Below, in pieces: positions 55,602-61,529 of a DNA stretch of 61,529 nucleotides; position 1 is the stretch's first letter, and each line of letters starts with the position of its first letter. Origin of the DNA: Catenulispora sp. (GTDB lineage: Bacteria > Actinomycetota > Actinomycetes > Streptomycetales > Catenulisporaceae); NCBI GenBank assembly GCA_013361685.1, contig JABFXP010000022.1:1-61529 (forward strand). The letters run 5' to 3'. The notes under the pieces were generated by a model. The model did no database searches. It saw nothing but the letters and a program-made list of their open reading frames with translations, and was not told the DNA's origin. A program made the position numbers and the translations under genes.

Positions 55602-56177
55602 ATGCGCGAACGCATCCCGCACGAGATCGCCGCCTCCATCCTGGCCGCGACCACCGCCTTCATCGGCGGCACCACCCTGAACCTGCCGCCGTGGGCGATC
55701 TTCATCTCCTGGGCCGGCACCTTCCTGGCCGGCGGCCCGAGCCTGGCCGTGGCGAAGCGTTTCTGGCTGGCGATGCCGGCCGGCTCGGCCTTCGCCCTGG
55801 CGATCGTCTTCATCGACCAGCACATCGGCGACAAATTCGGCTCAGGCCGGGTGGCCCAGGACGCGATGCTCGCGCTGATCATCCTGGTCGTCAACAGCAT
55901 CCTGATGTACGCCGGCCGCCTGAAGCTGCTCTCGCTGATCCCCGGCATGTTCCTCGGCTTCGCGTCCTACTTCGCCACCTTCTTCGGCGGCTTCGGCTTC
56001 AAGGAGGGCAACATCTGGGCCGCGTGGGTGAGCGTCGTAGCCATGAACGCCCTCGGCCCGGCCTTCGCCTACCTCGCCGGCAAGCTGACGTTCCCGGTGG
56101 CCGTCGCCGCCAAGGCCGAAGACGTCTCGGCGGCCAAGCTGGACACCACCCCGGCCGTGGCAGTCGCAGATGCCTGA
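55602..56177 (+). CDS. DUF1097-type membrane protein
   Basis: 191 aa from ATG 55602 (ACGGAG upstream). Five or six hydrophobic helices with 'STLNLPPWAIFISWAGTFLA'-like and 'LIPGMFLGFASYFATFFGGF' segments, as in DUF1097 proteins. Family members often sit beside amidohydrolases and purine or pyrimidine catabolic genes and are thought to be permeases or accessory membrane proteins. It overlaps the next gene by 8 bp and follows the amidohydrolase by 95 bp. Confidence 0.85.
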   Translation: MRERIPHEIAASILAATTAFIGGTTLNLPPWAIFISWAGTFLAGGPSLAVAKRFWLAMPAGSAFALAIVFIDQHIGDKFGSGRVAQDAMLALIILVVNSILMYAGRLKLLSLIPGMFLGFASYFATFFGGFGFKEGNIWAAWVSVVAMNALGPAFAYLAGKLTFPVAVAAKAEDVSAAKLDTTPAVAVADA

Positions 56178-56553
56178 TCCGCGCGTGAACGAGCCGGCAG
56201 CGCTGACCGAGATGCGGGAGGCGTTCGCCCGCTACGAGAAGGCCCTGACGACGAACGACATCGCCACCCTCGACGAACTCTTCCATGACAGCCCCCACAC
56301 CATCCGCCTCGGCGCGGGAGAGGAGCTGTTCGGCTACCCCGAAATCGCCGAGTTCCGGCGACGACGACCGGCCGCCGGGCTGAACCGGGACGAGGTCCGC
56401 TCGGAGGTGACAGTGTTCGACGACAGGTTCGCGGTCACGAGCTTGGTGTTCACTCGCGACAACGTGGCCGGCGTCGGGCGACAGACGCAGACATGGGTGC
56501 GGTTCGCTGAGGGCTGGCGGGTCGTCGCAGCGCACGTGTCGCAGCGGGGATGA
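56170..56553 (+). CDS. AtzH/HpxZ-like (DUF3225, SnoaL-fold) protein
   Basis: 127 aa. 'FARYEKALTTNDIATLDELF', 'SPHTIRLGAGEELFGYPEI', 'FTRDNVAGVGRQTQTWVRF' and 'GWRVVAAHVSQRG' closely follow the AtzH/HpxZ pattern. HpxZ belongs to oxalurate (purine) catabolism and AtzH acts as a dicarboxyurea amidohydrolase in cyanuric acid breakdown. Its presence next to an AtzE-like amidase argues for a ureide-type pathway. ATG overlaps the DUF1097 stop. Confidence 0.88.
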   Translation: MPDPRVNEPAALTEMREAFARYEKALTTNDIATLDELFHDSPHTIRLGAGEELFGYPEIAEFRRRRPAAGLNRDEVRSEVTVFDDRFAVTSLVFTRDNVAGVGRQTQTWVRFAEGWRVVAAHVSQRG

Positions 56554-56588
56554 GCCCCAGCCCCTGCAATAGCGCAGAGCGCAACAGT

Positions 56589-57215
56589 TCAGTCGACGCT
56601 CTGCTGGGAGGTCGGCGGGATCATCGGGACCGGAAGCTGGAACACCGGCGACACCGATGCGTCCCCGAGCGGATGCCGGATCATGCTCCAGATCATCTGG
56701 CAGCACATGGCGACCGCCGCGAGGCCCAGAAGCCACAGGATGTCGAAGCCGGTGCGTTGCAGGCTGTCCAGGTGGAGCCGGTCCCCGAAGGCCGAAGCGG
56801 CGGTCCAAGCCAAAGCTCCAGCGCCCGGAGCAGGAAACAAAATCATCAAAGCGTTGATTCGCCGAATCGTACTGCCACGCACGAACTTGTAGTTCGCCAA
56901 TTGCCAGCCTTCCCAACCCAGACCGCCCGGGACCCGGCTGCTCAGCTCGTCCTTGATGTAGAGCGCGGCGCGCTGGGTGCCGTACTGATGGTCGACGTAC
57001 CGGGCGCACAGCATGTAGGTCGAGATCGGGATGATCAGAAGGAAGCCACCGTGTTTGGAGCTGGCAAGAGAGAAGCTGAAGACAGCGCCGGCCGTGGTGA
57101 GCTGGAGAACGAACAGGGCGTGCTGGATGTTGTTCCGTCGCTCCACCTCCTGCCGCAGGGCGACGAATTCGGCGAGCGGCCCCTCATGGCCCGTCGGTCC
57201 GGTGCTCATCGGCAT
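56589..57215 (-). CDS. hypothetical membrane protein
   Basis: 208 aa, ATG start. A soluble N-terminal helix ('LAEFVALRQEVERRNNIQHA') is followed by two closely spaced membrane helices (about 37-70), a cytoplasmic region with 'YIKDELSSRVPGGLGW', and two more helices (about 120-175). The tail is Pro/Ser-rich. No family was recognised. Stands alone and converges on the AtzH-like gene. Confidence 0.7.
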   Translation of the reverse strand: MPMSTGPTGHEGPLAEFVALRQEVERRNNIQHALFVLQLTTAGAVFSFSLASSKHGGFLLIIPISTYMLCARYVDHQYGTQRAALYIKDELSSRVPGGLGWEGWQLANYKFVRGSTIRRINALMILFPAPGAGALAWTAASAFGDRLHLDSLQRTGFDILWLLGLAAVAMCCQMIWSMIRHPLGDASVSPVFQLPVPMIPPTSQQSVD

Positions 57216-57382
57216 CCCCCATTCGCAGCCTGGTCAGGCGCGGCCAGGCGAACACCGGACGACATGCCCGTTAACTCAACGCGTTCGCCTGACTACAAGA
57301 ATGCCACGCAGATGCCGATCGCAGAACTCTTAGGCAACGCTCCCCGGGCTGCCAGGCCTCACCCCACCTCCGCATCCGAAGC

Positions 57383-57718
57383 TCAGTGAGCCTCGTGTGT
57401 ACGTCCTTGCTCGGTGAGCTGCGTAAGCGCGAGCAGATGCTTGTCGAACGCGGTGCGGCCCTTCGCAGTCAACGAGAACCAGGTGCGCGGGCGGCGGCCG
57501 ACATGTCCCTTGCGGATGTGCACGTAGCCGATTTCCTCCAGCGCGGTCGCGGCTTTGGACAGCGTGGAGGCGTTGATCTCGCAGTGGTCGACGACGGCGC
57601 CGAACTCAGCCTCGCTGCACCCGGCCAGGAAGGCGACCAGCTTGAGCTTGGGCATCGTGGTGAACGCCTCGTTGAGGCCGGAGCGCCCTGCCTCGGCGCG
57701 CTCAGGGGTGGCAGTCAC
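57383..57718 (-). CDS. winged-helix transcriptional regulator (MarR/HTH_27-like)
   Basis: 111 aa, GTG start overlapping the stop of the upstream membrane-protein gene (GTGA). 'LKLVAFLAGCSEAEFGAVVD', 'INASTLSKAATALEEIGYV' and 'RRPRTWFSLTAKGRTAFDKHL' form a compact winged helix of the kind fused or coupled to small membrane proteins in actinomycetes. It should control its own operon; the signal may come from the coupled membrane protein. Confidence 0.85.
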   Translation of the reverse strand: MTATPERAEAGRSGLNEAFTTMPKLKLVAFLAGCSEAEFGAVVDHCEINASTLSKAATALEEIGYVHIRKGHVGRRPRTWFSLTAKGRTAFDKHLLALTQLTEQGRTHEAH

Positions 57719-58164
57719 CGGCGCCGCCGAGCGAGTTGGTCACCACCGGCTGCGACACCGAGAGCGACGCCGGCATAGATCAGCGCCCAGCCGGTGCGGC
57801 CGGTCACAACCCAGACTGCCGCATAGCCGACTACGCCAACCAGCGTCAGCCACAGGCGGTTCCACCGCTGGCGAACAGTCGCGCCCTGAGTGGGGTCCGG
57901 AACGACGCCGTCGCGTCGCCATCCGATGGCCAGCCCCACGAACAGCGCGATCTGAAGGACGAGCAGCGCAACCCCGCTGCCGCCGAGGATCGCCCTGCCA
58001 CTACCGCCGTCCACCAGATCCGAGGCGCCGAGCAGGATGAAGCCCGCCGGAGCGATGACGGCGGTGACCGCCGCGAACTTCGGGGGCACGCGGTGGGCGC
58101 TCGCGGCCCGGCGAGTGGTGAGGGCGGTGTCGAGGGCGAGTTCGGGGGACAGATCGCGATCCAT
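57715..58164 (-). CDS. small four-helix membrane protein coupled to the regulator
   Basis: 149 aa. Helices at about 28-50, 60-80, 105-122 and 125-142, with a charged loop 'GWRRDGVVPDPTQGATVRQRW' (in part) and an RRRR end. It precedes the winged-helix gene with a GTGA overlap and lies 16 bp after the GyrB-like gene, so three genes form one operon. Unknown family. Such membrane protein/regulator pairs may act as a membrane sensor with its transcription factor. Confidence 0.75.
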   Translation of the reverse strand: MDRDLSPELALDTALTTRRAASAHRVPPKFAAVTAVIAPAGFILLGASDLVDGGSGRAILGGSGVALLVLQIALFVGLAIGWRRDGVVPDPTQGATVRQRWNRLWLTLVGVVGYAAVWVVTGRTGWALIYAGVALGVAAGGDQLARRRR

Positions 58165-58180
58165 ACTTGAAACTTAGCAT

Positions 58181-59335
58181 CTATTTTCCAAAAGGAAAGT
58201 AGATAGTGCGAGCGACCATCCTGCTGATGAGAGCGTCAGCCTGCTCGGGATGATCGCCCAGCCACCGGCTCAAGTGCTCTCGGACCGCTGCCCGGACCCG
58301 TGCCCGCACAGGCCCGTTGCCCAGAGTGTCACGAAGGCATCCCTGGAGCTGTGGGTGATCCAGCCTCACAGCCACCACCGCAATCAGGCCTTCGCCGATC
58401 GGGTCGTCGCCGAGATCCGAATCTGTCTCCGCCAGCAACTGCCGCTCGCGGGCGTACGCGTTGATCGCATCCGCCATCCCGTCGCGGAAGCCTCGCTCGT
58501 GCGTGCCGCCGTGGGTGGTCTGGCTGTTGGCGAAGCTGCGGATCTGTTCCGTAGAGGATGCGGTCCACCGCCACGCGATCTCCATCTCACCCTCCATGTC
58601 CGGATCGTCGAGATCGAAGCCGACGATGTCGGGGGCCGACGGCTCGCCGTCCAGGTAGGCGACGAAGTCACGGACGCCGCCCGGAAACCGGAACCGGACC
58701 GGCGTGGGCTCGGCCGGTTCGCGCTCGTCGATGAGGGAGATGTCCAGAGGCCGGTTCAGGAAAGCCAGTTCCCTGAAACGCTCCGCCAGCGCGGCGAATG
58801 ATTGGTCCGTCGTCTCGAAGATTTCGGGATCCGGCCAGAACCAGAAGGTCGTCCCGTTCCCGTTCCCTCTCTTCGGCTCCGGCGCCGGCGGTGTGGGCTG
58901 GGTGGCGGCGACGCCCCGCGCGTACTCCCACACCGTACTGACGCCGTCCTGACGCACTTCGGCCCTCATCCGGCTGGACAGGGCGTTGACCACGCTCAGA
59001 CCCACTCCGTGGAAGCCCGCCGTCACATCGTGGCGGCCGGGTCCCCCGTGGCACGCCGTGAGAACGGTCAGCGGCAGGTCGAAGCCGTCGACGCGAACAC
59101 CCGTCCCGTCGTCTGCGACGCGTACGCCACCGCCGGGCAAGAGCGTCACCTCCATGCGGCTGGCGCGACCGGACAGGATCTCGTGGGCCGCTCGCTCGAC
59201 GACCTCGAACACCAGGTACCGGAGACCGCGCTCGCCGGTGGACCCGATGTACATCCCGGGCCGCTTCCGGACCGCTTCCAAGCCTTCCAGGACCTGGATG
59301 TGACTGGCGTCGTAAGTCATCGCGTCATCGCTCAC
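58181..59335 (-). CDS. truncated GyrB-like GHKL ATPase (no TOPRIM domain)
   Basis: 384 aa from GTG 59335 (GAGGGGG upstream; GTG 59359 is possible). It covers only the ATPase and transducer domains of a type IIA topoisomerase: 'LEGLEAVRKRPGMYIGSTG', 'GFHGVGLSVVNALSS', 'GTTFWFWPDPEIFET' and 'SFANSQTTHGGTHERGF' with the transducer QTK-loop area. General base Glu44 and Asp75 are kept, but the Mg-binding Asn is Arg48 and the coumarin-contact Arg is Thr78; the ATP lid is short. It lacks the TOPRIM and GyrA-binding parts, so it cannot be a gyrase subunit. Confidence 0.85.
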   Translation of the reverse strand: MSDDAMTYDASHIQVLEGLEAVRKRPGMYIGSTGERGLRYLVFEVVERAAHEILSGRASRMEVTLLPGGGVRVADDGTGVRVDGFDLPLTVLTACHGGPGRHDVTAGFHGVGLSVVNALSSRMRAEVRQDGVSTVWEYARGVAATQPTPPAPEPKRGNGNGTTFWFWPDPEIFETTDQSFAALAERFRELAFLNRPLDISLIDEREPAEPTPVRFRFPGGVRDFVAYLDGEPSAPDIVGFDLDDPDMEGEMEIAWRWTASSTEQIRSFANSQTTHGGTHERGFRDGMADAINAYARERQLLAETDSDLGDDPIGEGLIAVVAVRLDHPQLQGCLRDTLGNGPVRARVRAAVREHLSRWLGDHPEQADALISRMVARTIYFPFGK

Positions 59336-59584
59336 AATGCCCCCTCGAACGGTGTTCACCAGAGGCTCGAAGGCTATCCCGGATTTCGATGAAAGGCCAG
59401 GTCAGAGCATATATAACGACGGCCGGAGAGGCCTCGTGAACGCCTCCCGGGAGGGTGTCGTCCAGCCCATTCGGAACAGCGTCGAAATCGCGTCAGCGCA
59501 CCCGCCGAAGCCCCGCGTCGGGCCTTTCTCGGCGGACGTCAGGGTACGAATTTGTTAGCCCGCCAGGCGTTCGCCTCATCGGTG

Positions 59585-60745
59585 TCAGGCACGAAGGGAA
59601 CGCAGTCCAGTGCGGATCTCGTCGACCAGAATCTCGGGCTGTTCCAAGGCGGCGAAGTGCCCGCCCTTGTCGGCCTCGCCGTAGTGGATCAGGTTGCTGT
59701 AGGTGTCTTCGATCCAGCTCCGGGGCAGGCGTGGGATGTCCCGCGGGAAGACGGTCACGGCGACGGGAAGCGTCAGCTTCGGGCCAGCGAAAGTGAGCGC
59801 CTTGTTCTCCCAGTAGATGCGGCCGGACGACGCCGCGCTGTTGGTGAACCAGTACAGCGATATCGCGTCGAGCATGTCGTCGATGCTGAGGGCGTCCTCG
59901 GCGAGCCCGTGGTTGTCGGTCTTGGACTGGAACTTCTCGTAGATCCAGGCCGCCTGGCCGGCGGGAGAGTCCGCCAAGGCGAACCCGACAGTCTCCGGCT
60001 TCGTGCCCTGGAGGTGGTTCGACCCACCCAGATCGCCGGTATAGAGGGCGAGCGTCTCCACGGCGTAGCGCTGTTCGGGCGACAAGGTGTCGGGTATCTG
60101 CGCCGGGAACGCGAACTGGCTGTTCAGATGAATCCCGAGAAGCCCCTCGGGCTGCATAGCCCCCAGAGCAGTGGTGACGGCGGCACCCCAATCGCCACCC
60201 TGCGCAGCCCACCTCGTGTAGCCGAGACGCTTCATCAGCTCCACCCACGCATCTGCGATACGCGCTACGGTCCACCCGCTCTTCGTGGGCTTCTGGGAGA
60301 ACCCGAACCCGGGCAGCGAAGGAACGACGACGTCGAACGAATCGGCAGCGTCGCCCCCGAACGAGACCGGATCGGTGAGCGGGCCGATCAGCTTCAGGAA
60401 CTCGACGATCGAGCCCGGCCACCCATGCGTGAGTATCAGCGGCATCGCGTCGGGATTCTTGGACCTGACGTGGATGAAGTGGATGTCCAGCCCATCGATC
60501 TCGGTCAAGAACTGGGGAAAGCCGTTGAGCTCGGACTCCAAGCGCCGCCAGTCATACCGATGCTCCCAGTACTCGACCAAAGACCTGGCGTCGCCCACCC
60601 GCACCCCCTGCGACCAGTCGCCCACCGTCTCCGGATCCGGCCATCGAGTCCTGGCCAGCCGCTGCTTCAGATCATCGATCTCCGCATCCGCGATCGAGAC
60701 CACAAACGGGCGAACGAGGGCCGAGGCCGGCGTCAGTACGGTCAT
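59585..60745 (-). CDS. epoxide hydrolase (EHN-type alpha/beta hydrolase)
   Basis: 386 aa from ATG 60745 (AGGAG six bases upstream). The N-terminal EHN domain ('RPFVVSIADAEIDDLKQRLA', 'GVRVGDARSLVEYWEHRYDW') precedes an alpha/beta-hydrolase core: HGWPGS oxyanion motif, nucleophile Asp in 'QGGDWGAAVTTAL', lid Tyr residues and catalytic His in 'KGGHFAALEQPE'. Opens epoxides to diols without cofactor. Divergent from a TetR gene across two palindromes. The 225 bp between it and the GyrB-like gene (59360-59584) hold no gene I can support. Confidence 0.93.
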   Translation of the reverse strand: MTVLTPASALVRPFVVSIADAEIDDLKQRLARTRWPDPETVGDWSQGVRVGDARSLVEYWEHRYDWRRLESELNGFPQFLTEIDGLDIHFIHVRSKNPDAMPLILTHGWPGSIVEFLKLIGPLTDPVSFGGDAADSFDVVVPSLPGFGFSQKPTKSGWTVARIADAWVELMKRLGYTRWAAQGGDWGAAVTTALGAMQPEGLLGIHLNSQFAFPAQIPDTLSPEQRYAVETLALYTGDLGGSNHLQGTKPETVGFALADSPAGQAAWIYEKFQSKTDNHGLAEDALSIDDMLDAISLYWFTNSAASSGRIYWENKALTFAGPKLTLPVAVTVFPRDIPRLPRSWIEDTYSNLIHYGEADKGGHFAALEQPEILVDEIRTGLRSLRA

Positions 60746-60781
60746 TGTCTTCTCCTGAGCCTGAAAGCAGCGCAACTCTTC

Positions 60782-60826
60782 ATTGCACACCAGTGTGCAA
60801 TCTACTTCACTGCACACCGGTGTGCA
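60782..60826. promoter_or_regulatory. two TetR-type palindromic operators
   Basis: Site 1 (60782-60801) is ATTGCACAC-CA-GTGTGCAAT, with perfect 9-bp arms. Site 2 (60811-60826) is TGCACACCGGTGTGCA, also perfect. Their centres are 27 bp apart and fill the 92-bp gap between the start codons. Confidence 0.88.
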
Positions 60827-60837
60827 ACACTGTTGCC

Positions 60838-61437
60838 ATGCCCGCCGAGTCCTCCCGCGCACGCTCAATGAACGAGACACGCGAGCGCATCCTCAACGTC
60901 GCCCTCGACGTCCTGGGCCAGGACCCCGACGCCGGAATGGCCGACATCGCCTCCGCCGCCGGCGTCGTCCGCCGCACCGTCTACGGCCACTTCCCCTCAC
61001 GCCTGGACCTGATCCGAACCCTCACCGAACAAGCCGTCACCGAGATGACAACCGTCCTCACCGACGTCACCGCCGCCGCCAAACCAGCAGACGCAGCATG
61101 GGTCGAATTCATCGCCCGCCTCTGGCCAGTAGCCCACCGCTACCGAGTCCTCCTCGCACTACGCCGCGGCGAGTACGGCACAGCAATCCACGCCCTACTC
61201 GGCCCCTTCGACGAGCGCCTCACCAACCTCGTGCAACAGGGCCAGGACACCGACGTGTTCGCAAAGCACCTGCCACCACCCATCCTGAGCCAGCTCGCCT
61301 ACAGCACCATCTTCGCCATCGCCGACAGCGACCTGTCGAACGGAATCCGCAGCCCCCGGGCAGCAACGATCACGAGCCTGCTGATGCTCGGAGTCCCCGA
61401 GGCACGTGCCATCGCTCTCGTGGACGACCAGGGCTGA
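60838..61437 (+). CDS. TetR-family transcriptional regulator
   Basis: 199 aa from ATG 60838. HTH in 'ILNVALDVLGQDPDAGMADI' and 'ASAAGVVRRTVYGHFPSRLDL'. The C-terminal domain has 'WVEFIARLWPVAHRYRVLLAL' helices of the TetR ligand pocket. It probably represses the divergent epoxide hydrolase and itself through the two GCACAC...GTGTGC palindromes, with an epoxide or its precursor as inducer. The last 92 bases of the window show only a 27-codon frame that I do not support. Confidence 0.92.
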   Translation: MPAESSRARSMNETRERILNVALDVLGQDPDAGMADIASAAGVVRRTVYGHFPSRLDLIRTLTEQAVTEMTTVLTDVTAAAKPADAAWVEFIARLWPVAHRYRVLLALRRGEYGTAIHALLGPFDERLTNLVQQGQDTDVFAKHLPPPILSQLAYSTIFAIADSDLSNGIRSPRAATITSLLMLGVPEARAIALVDDQG

Positions 61438-61529
61438 GGCTCGATGTCAGGATCACGCCGGACCCTGAAGGCGCTGCAATCGGTGGCCTGGCTGCTGTCG
61501 CCGCTCGACCCCGACACGACCCAGTAGGA

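Noticed and set aside
61444-61527. 27-codon frame at the right edge (MSGSRRTLKALQ...)
   Set aside because: Too short, no ribosome site or recognisable feature, and cut close to the window end.

Overview
The window is very GC-rich, with GTG and TTG starts, Tat and lipoprotein export signals, a eukaryotic-type Ser/Thr kinase, a DUF3558 lipoprotein and a whiE-type spore-pigment polyketide locus. This points to a spore-forming, mycelial actinomycete (Streptomycetales or Catenulisporales-like). The genus cannot be fixed from the sequence. No rRNA, tRNA, CRISPR array or intact insertion sequence was seen. One short relic of an IS256-type transposase was found.

Layout. 1-7.98 kb: end of a SAV_2336-like conflict-system protein, a hypothetical gene, a VOC protein, an AraC regulator, a DHFR-like reductase, a methyltransferase and a polytopic membrane protein. 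8.0-13.4 kb (minus strand): Ser/Thr kinase, an EPSP synthase with a class II-like residue at the glyphosate position, and a translationally coupled lipoprotein pair. 13.6-21.2 kb: secreted hydrolases, namely a chitinase carrying a perfect 412-bp internal duplication, a Tat-exported PBP4/serine-hydrolase pair and a GH5-ricin glycosidase. 21.3-24.1 kb: small and histidine-containing membrane proteins and a beta-helix protein.

24.2-36.3 kb is a spore-pigment type II polyketide cluster in whiE order: SchA/CurD protein, cupin, KS-alpha, KS-beta, ACP, aromatase and cyclase, with a divergent FAD hydroxylase. Its operon runs on into a complete acetyl-CoA carboxylase set (a fused AccD-AccA, then AccB and AccC) and faces an O-methyltransferase. 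The operon could therefore both make malonyl-CoA and spend it.

36.3-49.9 kb: a small nuclease-like protein, a DUF1266 protein, three regulator/transporter or enzyme switches with clear palindromic operators (MarR/MFS, TetR/MFS and, near the right end, TetR/epoxide hydrolase), a CapA-APH-GNAT gene run with the transposase relic, and a GH11 xylanase.

49.9-56.6 kb looks like a nitrogen-compound catabolic cluster: BASS-type transporter, amidase and FmdA/AmdA-type amidase (minus strand), then a GntR regulator, a cytosine-deaminase-like amidohydrolase, a DUF1097 membrane protein and an AtzH/HpxZ-like protein (plus strand). Two nearly identical operators (TTGTATTCAA and TTGTATACAA) lie before the two transcription units. 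56.6-61.5 kb: membrane proteins, a winged-helix regulator, a truncated GyrB-like ATPase with altered ATP-site residues, and the epoxide hydrolase/TetR pair.
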